Notes: generated from the letters alone by a model not told the origin. Shown: positions 19,037 to 28,933, numbered from the stretch's first letter. The stretch is DNA of 64,000 bases from Lachancea thermotolerans CBS 6340 (GCF_000142805.1 NC_013081.1:1178001-1242000); one strand, 5' to 3'. Translations and numbers: made by a program.

Positions 19037-19939
19037 GGCGTTTATCGCGAGAGAAGTAACGGCTAGAGACCAAGATGTTCTGGATCGCAGCAAATGTGCA
19101 GTGAGAAGAGGGAGAAATGCCCAGACTTTAATGGAAGCTCGCTGAAGAGCCGGTTGTTAGAGCTCGTTAAGTGGTATTAATAAACTCGATGTTCCGCCTC
19201 CGAGTCACGTGCTTGGATACTTCACATCACGCTAACGCGAAGATCACTCAGCAAACACTCCCATCTCTTCTCGGAACCGGACCGGTCGTTATGGCTCCTG
19301 CCAGGAGTTTACAGTTTTTGTAACGAGTGTACAGCGACCCTGACTGACTATTTAGGCGCTCTGATTTCGATTTTTATCTTTCTTCGTCCCGAAAACAGCT
19401 GAAATTTCCATATTACCACTGCTTATATGTGATGACAAGGGTGCCTGAGTTTTCTGTCTGAGCTTGTTAATTTGTGTTTTCCGTCTCAACATCCTCGCGT
19501 TTAGCTCTGCACTTCAAGATTTGCGGAGCCGTCCGTCGCTCTCCACCGCACGGAAGAACATGTGCAACGTAGTATCCTCGGTTCTAAGCTTCTCAAGTCA
19601 GCCAAGTCTGATGAGACAAAAGTGACAAGTCACCGCCATTTTGTCTCAAAACTCCGGACCCTTCCATGTCTTCAAACATTTTTGAAAAGCTGCTGACGTA
19701 CGCGGTGTCTAGAAGCGTTATCTTCGAAATCGATTGCATTGAGTGTTATCAATCTGCAGGAAAAAATAATCTGCGCTGGTGACTGAACATGGGAAAGAGT
19801 GATTCCCATAGAAGAATGACCGCAGCTGCCTATTGTGGCTAGTGCAATTATATATATTATAGGATTTGCAGGCACAGAAGAGGTTTAATATCTTGACAAG
19901 ATTCTAATAATGAGAATAGCCTGTGCAAGAGCGCGATAG
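19037..19939. other. 0.9-kb divergent spacer between ECM31 and the MCH-type gene
   Basis: A CACGTG E-box (TCACGTG context) lies at 19206-19211, 170 bp upstream of ECM31. A TATATATA box at 19849-19856 is 84 bp before the MCH-type ATG. The middle 600 bp show no gene, no tRNA boxes and no repeat that I recognise. Confidence 0.55.
19206..19211. promoter_or_regulatory. CACGTG E-box near ECM31
   Basis: A TCACGTG site, the form preferred by Cbf1, sits in the ECM31/MCH-type divergent promoter. The motif is exact, but single hexamers occur by chance, so function is inferred. Confidence 0.4.
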
Positions 19940-21244
19940 ATGAGTGAAACAAAGCTAGAAGGGCGCGAGGAAACTCTTGTTGACAACGATTTGAGTTTGT
20001 TCCCAGACGGTGGCCGTGAGGCGTACACGGTTGTCGCTGGGGCTTGCATGGGACTGACATCCGTTTTCGGTGTAGTAAATTCTGTGGGAGCAATCCAGGC
20101 ATACATATCAGAACACCAGCTCAAGGCAGTGCGCACATCGACTGTGTCATGGATTTTCGCATTGTACGTGTTTGCTGTGTTCGCTAGTAATGTTCTATGC
20201 GGCTGCTACTTTGACCGCAACGGTTGCAGGACGGCGAAGTATTTGGGCATCATCTTATCAGTGGTTGGCATATTCTGCCTTGCCGAGTGCAAAGAAGTGT
20301 ATCAGTTTATTCTGTGCCTCAGTCTGTTGTACGGCGTAGGATCTGGCATTCTCATGACTTGCTTAATATCTAGCGTTTCCACATGGTTCAACAGGAGAAG
20401 GGCTCATGCAACCGCCATTGCTAGCATAGGGGGGTCGATTGGGGGCATCGTGTTCCCCATAATGCTGCGAAAGCTTTACAGCGAGGTTGGATACGCGTGG
20501 GCTATCCGAACCCTAGCCTTCATAATAACTGCGTGCCTGGTGCTATCTACCGTTCTAACGAGAGAGAATGCAGCTGTCATGAAATATCAAAGGGAAAAAC
20601 TACCTTGGAGAAAAACACTGCAAATTTATGTCAGATACAGCTTGGACTTGGGTAGCTTGAAGGACTGCAAGTTTTTGTTTTGCACACTTGGCTGCTGTTT
20701 CGCAGAGAACGGCCTTATTATTACTACTACTTACTTCCCCTCATACGCAATTTCTAAGGGAGTCCCTGAAAGCACGTCCTATGCTCTTATTGCCATAATC
20801 AACGGTTGCGGAATCCTCGGAAGGTGTTCTGGCTACATTGCTGACCGCTTTACTGGTCGCTTCATGATTATAACAATATGTCTGCTTCTCATGACTTTGC
20901 TCAGCCTTGTGATGTGGCTACCATTTGGCCATAGCCTGAAGGTTTTGTATGCGTTCTCTGCGCTCTTCGGCGCTGTGTGCTCTTCGATACTATCCCTGGT
21001 GCCGGTGGCAATGAGTCAGATATGCCGCACTGAGGATTTTGGCAAGAGGTTTGGCTTAATGTATCTCATGACAGCCTTAGCCAGCTTGGCTGTCATGCCT
21101 GCTGGGGGCGCCATTATCGGAAATGGTGGCGCGAAGCAGTACGACAATTTCATAATATACTGCTCAGTGCTGACATTTTCCGCGGCAACTTCCTACATCA
21201 CTAGTCGTTTCTTCGCAGTGGGAACTAAACGTGTTAAGTTTTGA
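19940..21244 (+). CDS. Monocarboxylate-transporter-like MFS permease (MCH family)
   Basis: The 434-residue product is a 12-helix major facilitator of the MCT/SLC16-like fungal MCH family (relatives: Mch2, Mch4, the riboflavin importer Mch5, Esbp6). Characteristic features are PDGGREAYTVVAGACMG at the start of helix 1, the NSVGAIQAY segment, the helix 2-3 loop with YFDRNGCR, GIGSG-like GVGSGIL, and WFNRRRAHATAIA with GSIGG. The N-terminus is short. The substrate cannot be read from sequence; in S. cerevisiae these proteins do not carry monocarboxylates across the plasma membrane, and Mch5 takes up riboflavin. It has no counterpart in either S. cerevisiae synteny block, and long non-coding flanks surround it. 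Confidence 0.88.
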   Translation: MSETKLEGREETLVDNDLSLFPDGGREAYTVVAGACMGLTSVFGVVNSVGAIQAYISEHQLKAVRTSTVSWIFALYVFAVFASNVLCGCYFDRNGCRTAKYLGIILSVVGIFCLAECKEVYQFILCLSLLYGVGSGILMTCLISSVSTWFNRRRAHATAIASIGGSIGGIVFPIMLRKLYSEVGYAWAIRTLAFIITACLVLSTVLTRENAAVMKYQREKLPWRKTLQIYVRYSLDLGSLKDCKFLFCTLGCCFAENGLIITTTYFPSYAISKGVPESTSYALIAIINGCGILGRCSGYIADRFTGRFMIITICLLLMTLLSLVMWLPFGHSLKVLYAFSALFGAVCSSILSLVPVAMSQICRTEDFGKRFGLMYLMTALASLAVMPAGGAIIGNGGAKQYDNFIIYCSVLTFSAATSYITSRFFAVGTKRVKF

Positions 21245-22328
21245 AATGTAGAGCATTGTCAGTGGTCGAAAGCCAGCTTGCAGCGAGCTTGTTTCGATAT
21301 TGAGAAGAAAATAGTTCCAATACGGAAGGCCAAAAACCGTTTTTACGGTGAGAGCGAGACGTTGTAGCTGCTACACTACGCCGGATAGTTGATGATTAGG
21401 AAACCCACGCTCGTGAGAATTTGATGCTGCTTTACCACGAATAGCTCTTCGTGACGAACTTCAAGAAATGACACAGAAACTCAACCTTACTTCTTTGAAT
21501 GTACTCTATTATATGCTACAAGAGGTTGGCTAACTAGGCACTGTTCCATTTCGTTTTCTTATTCTTGCAGCGAGCTTTAACTTCACAGTAGTCCAGGCTT
21601 CCCCTGTTTGGAAACTCCGAAAAGAAAATCATATGTAAATATCAGCTAGTGACTATACATTAATTAGAACTGCGAAGCACAGAAATGATTGAAGTTAGAG
21701 CATAGGGTGACTTCTTGAGGAACCTATAGTCCCCTTCTGCCATCCTCGATCAAGAAACGCTGTGTTGTTTGCATTGTGTTTTCGAGAAAACCCACAAAGA
21801 AATATGGTAGCGACATCATAAGAATATGTATTATTGTGCTTTCTTCAGCAGCATAAAGTACTTACAAGTTACTGTTACACAAACGAGTCGCAGAAAATAT
21901 CAATAATCAGGAGCTTTTTTCGGAGCAGGTGCGCAGCCTGAATATAAGCGGGCTTCAATGACACGGCTTTCTCTCGAAGCCGCGGTTTTAAGGCTGATTT
22001 TTGAATTGTTCTTTCTAATTTTCTAGAAGCGCTTCTGCAATCGTGCCCTCTAACACGGGTTCAGTTTTATGATGTAATAGTTCATTTCCACAATATACAA
22101 AGTCGAACCGTGCACAACCTGGAACTCAGCACGAGAACCGTTTTTTTTGATATGCGCAGCCCTTGACAATTCCAAAGTGTAATATTTCAAGTCTCGTGTT
22201 AAGAAAACTCCCAATTTGACCTTGAGCTCTTGCATTACAATATCTCAGCATTTGTAACCGAACTGAAACAGCGGCAGCTTTCGATTTTTTGAGCCTGAGT
22301 ATTCAATGATTCAAAATTGTGTCCAAGA
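21245..22328. other. 1.1-kb interval between convergent genes
   Basis: This lies between the 3' ends of the MCH-type gene and MSD1, where only terminators are needed, so 1.1 kb is unusually long. A 61-codon minus-strand frame with an ATG (22050-22235) is the only notable frame and has no recognisable features. I see no tRNA boxes, LTR ends or tandem repeats. Confidence 0.5.
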
Positions 22329-24248
22329 CTAACTTTCTAAGATGCTACTTGGGCTACCCACTACCAGATCAGCACCGCTAACACTTTTGGGGAATGCGAT
22401 AACATCTCGAATGTTTTCAGATCCGCATATCATCGCAACCATCCGATCAAAACCTATGGCAAGTCCCGCATGTGGAGGCGTCCCATTCTCAAAAGCAGTG
22501 AGGAGATGACCAAACAACTTTTCTGGCTCTTTGATTTTGAGAATATCTTTGAAAACATATTTCTGCAGCTCCGGATCGTGAATTCTAGTTGAACCACCCC
22601 CAAGCTCCACACCATTCAAAACAAAGTCATAGTGTTGACCGGCACATGATAGAGGTGCTTTAGAAAGCTTTGCCAAGTCATCCAGCTGAACCATAGTAAA
22701 TGGGTGATGAGTTGATGTCACTTTATCTGACTCGTAGACGGGATACAGCTGTTTTGTTTCCTTTCCGACTACCTCACGCTCCACTGGAGAAAAAAGTGGG
22801 AAGTCAACCACCCAAGTTGCAACTGCGCCTTCACTTTTCTGGTAAAGCTTCTTTCCATATGGTGATTGAATCGCAAGTTGCCTCAGTCTTCCTAAAGGCG
22901 TAGGGTTCTCAAAAATCGCACTTGTTGGCTGCCTTGTGGACCCACATACAATGTCACCCTTCTTAAGATTTAGAAAACGAGCCATTAGTGTGGGATTTTC
23001 AAAATCTGCAATTGGCAAAAACTTTTCAAACCATGATCTTTCCAATTCCTCTGTTTCTACTGGCACTACAATGGGGGTCCTATATCTATAGTTGTGTTCA
23101 TTTGAAAGGAACGCCCAATTTTTATGATACTCTTCGACAGTGCTGAAAGCATTTCGGAGAATAAGAACTTCAAAAACAGGAAACAATATATTCTCCTTGC
23201 CCCGCGCTTTGAATTCTGACATGTCAACAATTTTCAGGTCCCGAAATCTTAGGTCAGGTTTGTCTATGCCGTAGTGCGTCATCGCCGTTTTGTAGCTCAT
23301 TCTACTCACTGGCTGCGACCCTGTCACAGCCACTAAAAGGCCATTTTTGTCAACCGTCTGCAGGGCTTCGCTACTGGAAAACTTATTCCAAGTGCTCACC
23401 ATTGTATCTTCGACAACATGCATTATCTTATCGCCAGACGCGAACGCCATTTCCAGATCAACCTGAGTGAACTCTGGTTGCCTGTCGCTCCTAAGATCCT
23501 CATCACGAAAACACCGAGCAAACTGGTAGTATTTTTGGATACCACTTGCCATGAGAAGCTGTTTGTACTGTTGTGGGCTCTGTGGCAAGGCATAAAATGT
23601 AGGCTTCCCATCTTGTTTATTTCTCGCCGGAACCAAAAATTCGCGAGCCCCTTCAGGAGTTGATTTGAATAGAACTGGAGTTTCAACTTCAAGGAAGCCT
23701 TGAAGATTCAAGAGCTCCCTTATATTCTGGGCAATTTGATGTCTCTTCTGCAAAAAATTCTGATACTTAGGGAGCCGTAATTGTAGGTATCTGAATTCCG
23801 GCGGATAGCTCTCTTGAATTTTGAAACCTAAAAGTTGAGAGGGCTTTTTGCTGGATTTATTGAGAGTATTGATGTTCAAGACCCTGAGTTCGTATTGTGC
23901 GGGGTCTGAGTCCCCTCTGCTTTCCTTTAGCGCTAAGTGCCCTTCAACCTGAACAACATCCTCAACACTAGCCGATTTTAGTAATGATTTGTGGTCAACA
24001 AGTTGGATCAAATCACCTTCGGTATCTCTCAGAGTGCTAAATATCAGTCCTTTGCCGACGCTCCTAGGTTTTTTGTCTATCCACCCGTTGATCACCACTG
24101 CATCAGAATTGCCTCGGTTCAATAGAGCTTTGATTGGTTGAGCTTCTTTGTTTAGCTTAAACCTCTCTTTGATTATCTTCGGATTGACAAGCTCGCTGTA
24201 CCTCCGTTCCCACTGCCTGACAAGAACAAGCCGGCTTCTGAGCATCAT
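22329..24248 (-). CDS. MSD1: Mitochondrial aspartyl-tRNA synthetase Msd1
   Basis: Msd1 charges mitochondrial tRNA-Asp. It is a class II synthetase of bacterial AspRS type: an OB-fold anticodon domain (about 40-150), motif 2 with FRDEDLRSDRQPEFTQ, the GAD-type insertion, and motif 3 GLAIGFDRM near the C-terminus. From ATG at 24248 it has 639 residues and begins MMLRSRLVLVRQWERR, a good mitochondrial presequence. An in-frame ATG at 24350 would give 673 residues, but its first 34 residues are neutral and hydrophobic, and that start is only 56 bp from the SWD3 stop. The S. cerevisiae protein (658) lies between the two. Orthologue of YPL104W. Confidence 0.95.
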   Translation of the reverse strand: MMLRSRLVLVRQWERRYSELVNPKIIKERFKLNKEAQPIKALLNRGNSDAVVINGWIDKKPRSVGKGLIFSTLRDTEGDLIQLVDHKSLLKSASVEDVVQVEGHLALKESRGDSDPAQYELRVLNINTLNKSSKKPSQLLGFKIQESYPPEFRYLQLRLPKYQNFLQKRHQIAQNIRELLNLQGFLEVETPVLFKSTPEGAREFLVPARNKQDGKPTFYALPQSPQQYKQLLMASGIQKYYQFARCFRDEDLRSDRQPEFTQVDLEMAFASGDKIMHVVEDTMVSTWNKFSSSEALQTVDKNGLLVAVTGSQPVSRMSYKTAMTHYGIDKPDLRFRDLKIVDMSEFKARGKENILFPVFEVLILRNAFSTVEEYHKNWAFLSNEHNYRYRTPIVVPVETEELERSWFEKFLPIADFENPTLMARFLNLKKGDIVCGSTRQPTSAIFENPTPLGRLRQLAIQSPYGKKLYQKSEGAVATWVVDFPLFSPVEREVVGKETKQLYPVYESDKVTSTHHPFTMVQLDDLAKLSKAPLSCAGQHYDFVLNGVELGGGSTRIHDPELQKYVFKDILKIKEPEKLFGHLLTAFENGTPPHAGLAIGFDRMVAMICGSENIRDVIAFPKSVSGADLVVGSPSSILES

Positions 24249-24405
24249 TGAAGTATAATTGTTAGTGACAAGCGATATGGTAAAACTAACAAAGCTAATT
24301 TTTGGCACCTCGTTCTTTAAGGGAAGAAGCCCACTTTGAAAAGAATACATATTTTATCACAACTATTTAATTGCTGTAAACATGCAATAACTCGAATCGA
24401 AACTG

Positions 24406-25356
24406 TCACTCTGTCCACTTCCAAAGATTACATTCGCCGTTTAATGATAATGAGCACATCTGGGCCCCGAGGCAACTTATATCCATCACAGGGCTTCCAG
24501 CATGCTTATCACTAATGCATTGAAGAAGCTGCTTTGTTTGAGAGTCCCAACAGATGATCTCACCTGTTTCGGTGCCGCTGATGACAACCGGGTCCGATGC
24601 CTCATCATCAAGATAGAGGAAATCAATACCGCAAGAATACCGTAGAGAATTAGACTGGTCAGACTTGAATGTGCGTACGACTTTCCCGCGAACAAAGTCC
24701 CAAATCTTGAGCACGCCGTCAAGGGACTTTACAAGTAAGTATTTGCCATTTTGTGAAAACTTGACCTGTGAAATGGGAACAACACCATTTTCACTTTGCC
24801 AGTCTTTGTCGTATGTCAGAGTTTTCAAGCAATGCCCAGTTGCAGTATCGAAGATTCGGATCAGACCATCATATGATCCTGAACTGAGAATGCTTGGGTC
24901 GAACGGTGGTATGTCAATTGACACTACAGGCTCTGAATGTGCAGACAACGTACGCAGCAGCGTGCCCGTCAGAATATCCCAGACCTTTATGCTTTCGTCC
25001 ATGGAGCAGGAACATAGTATGTTGCCTTTGAAAGTGTATTTAAGGGAAGTGACAGGCGCTGTGTGCCCTACCAACCGATGTAACTCACCAAAAACCAAAT
25101 GTGTAATTATTATTGTAAAGTCGTCCGAGGCCGTTGCAATACACTGCGAGTCCGGTGACCAGCACATGTCTGACAGTGGCTGGGAATGGAGCGTCGGCAC
25201 AACTGTAGAAGACATGTTAATTGTATCATACAGGACTATGTCTGTGCCCTCGCAGACAGCAACGTGTTTTCCGTCGGGTGATATTTTGGCTGACGTAAAA
25301 AGTACATTACCGCTTCCAGGAGGTCTGAGAGTGCAATTCAGCTGCAATTGGCCCAT
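24406..25356 (-). CDS. SWD3: COMPASS subunit Swd3 (WDR5-like)
   Basis: Swd3 is the WD40 scaffold of the Set1/COMPASS complex that methylates histone H3 lysine 4. The 316-residue protein (315 in S. cerevisiae) is a full propeller: repeats such as GHTAPVTSLKYTFKGNILCSCSMDESIKVWDILTG are split by clear GH/WD spacing. The block SGSYDGLIRIFDTATGHCLKTL is almost identical to the S. cerevisiae one. Orthologue of YBR175W, upstream of MSD1 on the same strand. Confidence 0.96.
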   Translation of the reverse strand: MGQLQLNCTLRPPGSGNVLFTSAKISPDGKHVAVCEGTDIVLYDTINMSSTVVPTLHSQPLSDMCWSPDSQCIATASDDFTIIITHLVFGELHRLVGHTAPVTSLKYTFKGNILCSCSMDESIKVWDILTGTLLRTLSAHSEPVVSIDIPPFDPSILSSGSYDGLIRIFDTATGHCLKTLTYDKDWQSENGVVPISQVKFSQNGKYLLVKSLDGVLKIWDFVRGKVVRTFKSDQSNSLRYSCGIDFLYLDDEASDPVVISGTETGEIICWDSQTKQLLQCISDKHAGSPVMDISCLGAQMCSLSLNGECNLWKWTE

Positions 25357-25860
25357 TAGCGCACAGATGAAGTACTTGCTTTGTTATTAAATCCAAACCT
25401 AAGGCATCGCGAATAGAGCACTCATCAATTAATATCGTACATAAGCACTTCATTAGAAGTGTCTTGTATAAGATGTGCTTTTGAAAAGAATACAGCTCAG
25501 TGTTAACAGCCAGCTGCGACTATCCAAGAGTACCGTCCTCTATTGCCCTAAATTTGAATGTGAGAGATCTATTCTCGAGAACATTGTTTGTGGCTGTTGC
25601 CTTTTCGAGCCCGGGCCACAAAAGATTTGTGAATCCCAAAATAAAGAGAGCCCGAAGATTGAATAAGCCATTCATATATTCTCAATCACCAGCTGCGTGT
25701 CAAAACCGTTATTCACCATGTCTATAGTATGTCCCCGGAAACCTTGATACGTACGTAGTGATCATTTCTAGGGTGGCAAATTAACGAAAACAAACGCGCA
25801 GATTCCAATAAGATGCTGTCTTCCTTAAATCATAGATATTGCAGAAGTTCACAATCAATC
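25357..25860. other. Divergent SWD3-UMP1 promoter region
   Basis: 504 bp. It holds the Rpn4/PACE site of UMP1 at 25772-25780. Short frames on the plus strand (25475-25727) look like chance. A GTATGT preceded by ATGTCTATA at about 25718-25732 resembles a first exon but finds no convincing acceptor (see rejected items). Confidence 0.55.
25772..25780 (+). promoter_or_regulatory. PACE element (Rpn4 site) of UMP1
   Basis: GGTGGCAAA, an exact proteasome-associated control element, ends 80 bp upstream of the UMP1 ATG at 25861. Rpn4 uses this sequence to induce proteasome genes and assembly factors. It would be only 33 bp from the alternative ATG at 25813, which supports the downstream start. Confidence 0.88.
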
Positions 25861-26316
25861 ATGAGCATTATACCAAGCAAATCCTACCAGTCAAGCGTTT
25901 CCTCTATTTCCAACAGCCATGCCGCGTCAAATGCCGCTCCAGCCCTCCCAGATGCCTTGAGGCACCAGGATGGCGGATCTGCGCCGCTGAGCTCACAATT
26001 GAATGGCAAACACCCCCTAGAAAAATCCATCCAGAACTGGGATCAGACACAGCGTGAAAGAAATATGCAGCAATACAAACAGGTTTTTGGTGTCGCAGAG
26101 CCTTTGAGACGTGAAATGGAGCTCCAAATCGTCCAAAACTCGGATTTCAATCCGCTATCGTCACTCACGAACGGTAGTTCGATTCACCGTGACATTCTAC
26201 TCAACAAAGAGGCGTCTGTGGACTGGGAGGACATCTATCCCGGTACAGGGCTTACAGGAGGCGTGAATTTAGGTGCCGACGTCCACGGTTCCATCGAAAA
26301 ACAGCTTGGACTCTAA
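25861..26316 (+). CDS. UMP1: Proteasome maturation chaperone Ump1
   Basis: Ump1 accompanies half-proteasomes during 20S assembly and is the first substrate of the finished particle. From ATG at 25861 the product has 151 residues (148 in S. cerevisiae). Conserved blocks include LPDALRHQDGG, HPLEKSIQNWDQTQ, QVFGVAEPLRREMELQIV, SSIHRDILLNKE and DWEDIYPGTGL. An in-frame ATG at 25813 would add 16 residues with no counterpart in S. cerevisiae. Orthologue of YBR173C, divergent from SWD3. Confidence 0.95.
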   Translation: MSIIPSKSYQSSVSSISNSHAASNAAPALPDALRHQDGGSAPLSSQLNGKHPLEKSIQNWDQTQRERNMQQYKQVFGVAEPLRREMELQIVQNSDFNPLSSLTNGSSIHRDILLNKEASVDWEDIYPGTGLTGGVNLGADVHGSIEKQLGL

Positions 26317-26632
26317 GCTAAACAAAGACCCCAAATGCATTAGCCGTGGCGCATGCAATCACTGTTACTACCGCTCAAACAGCAGGGCCGAATAGCCATG
26401 CTCAGGCTGGGATTGCCGCTTATATACTGAAAACTCAGCTGATATCTTTGGTGCGCTTGTGAAACGGCCCCACCTTTAACCACTTTATACGAACAGAAAC
26501 ATCTGAAAAATGGAATTCCTCAAACTTAGAAAAACATTGACCAAAAAATTTTTTAGCTGTCAAATTGAAGGATTCCTTCGAAAGCTTAGCCTAAAGACAG
26601 TAGCTGGCTTCAAGAATTGATACAGCGTTTCG
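26317..26632. other. UMP1-SMY2/SYH1 spacer
   Basis: 316 bp between genes on the same strand, holding the UMP1 terminator region and the SMY2/SYH1 promoter. AT-rich toward its end. No specific site is recognised. Confidence 0.5.
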
Positions 26633-28933
26633 ATGATGAATTCTGGTAACGGGTACCAGCCGGACCCTCTAGGTTCGGTAGGTGCACAGTTCGAAGCATT
26701 GCATTTAAGCGGAGCGTCTACACCAATGCTTGAGGGTGGATCATTGCATTTGCACAAAACTCCTTCATTACTTGACAACATTGGCATTCAGAGAGCCAAT
26801 TCCCCGTTTGTGAGTGTTGCGGACGACACTTATCTTGCGCGCCAGCAATTGCATCATCAACAGCCACAACAACCTCATCCGGTACTACCGGTCCACTCAC
26901 ATTCGTCATCGTCTTTGGCTTTGGACTGGGCTCACCAAGGTAAGGCCCAAGTGCCGGCGAATGGCCATCCTCAAAATGCTGCTTCAACGATTGGCTATGT
27001 GCCAAACTCGATAGTCAGTGAACCTGTCGGGATCCCGCCGCCTCCTGGAGTTTTCGCTCCGCGCATTCCGATCGTGGAGTCCCAATGGAAGTATATTGAT
27101 TTTCAGGGTCTCATTCAGGGACCATTCCCCACCCAATCCATGACTAGCTGGCTTCAGGCAGGTTATCTGCAAAGCTCCCTTCAAGTGGCACGCGTTGCGA
27201 CTACCCCAGAGCCTTTTGGTGTCAATGACACCTTCGCACCTTTGGGAGACCTCATGGCCAAAGTCGGAGATTTCACAGATCCTTTCAATAAGTTGGATCT
27301 AATTGTTAGCCAAGCCCAAACCAAAAGCGTACAGCAATGCAACCCCAGTAGGCAATTGGGCCTTGATCCTCTCTCCTTGGGCACAACTGATCCTATGGTT
27401 ATGAGCTCTGTACCTGCGTCTTCTGCACCCGTCACTGACCCTAGCATGCAGTCCCTTGATGGAGAATTTCATGCTACAGTTCTTGAGACCAGTGATTATA
27501 CACATAACCAAGTTTTAGGTCTGCGTGATAATGATGGTGGGTTTTACCAAGAGGTTGTGTCGCGCATTCCTGTAGATAAGTTTGTCGAAAATCTAGACAA
27601 GATTGACGCTCCTAGTAAGGCAACTGACGGACAAATGAAAGGCCGCCAGCAGATAGATCAGGAAGCGGTCCAAAGAAGGCTCGATTATGAAGAGAGGCAG
27701 AAGAGAGAAAGATCACTAGCCCTTGAAAGATTAAAGGAACAGGAGCTCTTGAAACAGCAAAATGAACTGGCGACAAGTTTAGACAAAAACAACATTGAAG
27801 AGGCGCAGTCCCAAGAAATAGTGAATGTGCAGGCTGCGAACCAAGAGGAAATCAAGCGCAAGCGTGCGGAAGAAGCAAGCCGGAAATTGATTGAGGAAGA
27901 AGAGCGAGCGGCAAAAGAAAAAAAGGATGCTGCAGACCGTCGTAAGCGTCAGGAGTCCAAGAAGACGACCCAGGAAACATCTGCACCAGCTCCGTCCCCC
28001 GCAACAAAGCCAGCTAAGCCAGCTCCTTGGGCAAGCAAGGCAGCGCAGCCTTTTTCAGGATCTTCACTTGCTGAAATTCAGCAGAAGGAATCTGCTCAAA
28101 GAGCTAGCCGTAAACAAGAACACGAGGAACAGGCCCGCGAAATGGCTGCAAAACTTCAAAAGCAGGTTTTGAACGAAGAAGCACCTGTTCCTAGGATAGA
28201 CTCTATTGCATCGTGGGCAAGCAAGAAATCTGTTCCAGGCTCTCAAGGAGAAAACAAGCCACCCGTGAAGACTATTGAACAGGTTCAAAAAGAACAACTC
28301 GAGCAAAAGAAGTTTTTGGCGGAACAGAAGAGGATTTGGGAAGAAGCTCAGAAAACCGCGAAAATCAAGGCAACTGGTACGCCCAATAACGAGACTAAAG
28401 AATGGACTACTGTAACCAAAAAGCAGGCCCTGCCTGTGAAAAATAACATCTCCAAAGCTCTAAACCAGCCTAACTCTTATTTAAGTCCCGATAAATTAAG
28501 GGCTGTGAGTGCTAACACCAGCAAGCAAATTGGGTCTTCCACAAGCATACCCACGCTTAAAGCGAGAGCGAGTGCGAAGGTCCCGGCCTCTTACACTGGC
28601 AATCAATCAACTTCCATTCGTCAAGAATTTTTGAAGTGGTGTAAGTCACAAATGAAACTGGCCCCGGATGTAGACGTCAATGGCGTTTTGGAAGTTCTTT
28701 TAAGCTTGCCTGCCGGTCCTGAGTCAAAAGAGATTATTGCAGACACAATTTACTCCAATAGTCTTTCGATGGATGGAAGAAGGTTTGCAACTGAATTCAT
28801 AAAACGCCGCGTGGACTGTGAAAATAAACTGAACGATGCCCTGTCATGGAGCGAAGCACTAAAAATGCCTAAAGGTGACGTTGAAGACTGGGAATTTCAG
28901 GTTGTCGGCAAAAAGAAAAATAGAAAGCACTGA
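26633..28933 (+). CDS. SMY2/SYH1: GYF-domain protein Smy2/Syh1
   Basis: Smy2 and Syh1 are cytoplasmic GYF-domain adaptors related to human GIGYF. They bind proline-rich partners (Msl5 and Eap1 for Smy2), act in mRNA-linked processes including no-go decay and ribosome-collision response, and affect COPII function. The 766-residue protein has a GYF domain at about residues 150-205 (WKYIDFQGLIQGPFPTQSM, then WLQAGYL), a long Glu/Lys/Gln-rich coiled coil (about 330-450 and 480-590), Pro/Ala-rich spacers, and a conserved C-terminal helical block (RQEFLKWCKSQMKLAPDVD). One copy stands for both YBR172C and YPL105C. A second ATG follows immediately at 26636. Confidence 0.94.
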   Translation: MMNSGNGYQPDPLGSVGAQFEALHLSGASTPMLEGGSLHLHKTPSLLDNIGIQRANSPFVSVADDTYLARQQLHHQQPQQPHPVLPVHSHSSSSLALDWAHQGKAQVPANGHPQNAASTIGYVPNSIVSEPVGIPPPPGVFAPRIPIVESQWKYIDFQGLIQGPFPTQSMTSWLQAGYLQSSLQVARVATTPEPFGVNDTFAPLGDLMAKVGDFTDPFNKLDLIVSQAQTKSVQQCNPSRQLGLDPLSLGTTDPMVMSSVPASSAPVTDPSMQSLDGEFHATVLETSDYTHNQVLGLRDNDGGFYQEVVSRIPVDKFVENLDKIDAPSKATDGQMKGRQQIDQEAVQRRLDYEERQKRERSLALERLKEQELLKQQNELATSLDKNNIEEAQSQEIVNVQAANQEEIKRKRAEEASRKLIEEEERAAKEKKDAADRRKRQESKKTTQETSAPAPSPATKPAKPAPWASKAAQPFSGSSLAEIQQKESAQRASRKQEHEEQAREMAAKLQKQVLNEEAPVPRIDSIASWASKKSVPGSQGENKPPVKTIEQVQKEQLEQKKFLAEQKRIWEEAQKTAKIKATGTPNNETKEWTTVTKKQALPVKNNISKALNQPNSYLSPDKLRAVSANTSKQIGSSTSIPTLKARASAKVPASYTGNQSTSIRQEFLKWCKSQMKLAPDVDVNGVLEVLLSLPAGPESKEIIADTIYSNSLSMDGRRFATEFIKRRVDCENKLNDALSWSEALKMPKGDVEDWEFQVVGKKKNRKH

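Noticed and set aside
19600-19630. CTGATGA resembling a snoRNA box C in the ECM31/MCH-type spacer
   Set aside because: No box D at a suitable distance with flanking complementary ends was found, so a C/D snoRNA is not supported.
25718-25812. A possible mini first exon of UMP1: ATGTCTATA directly followed by GTATGT
   Set aside because: No TACTAAC branch site follows, the likeliest acceptor (25801) is out of frame, and the only in-frame AG (25812) merely joins an ATG. It would also splice out the PACE element. Chance is the simpler reading.
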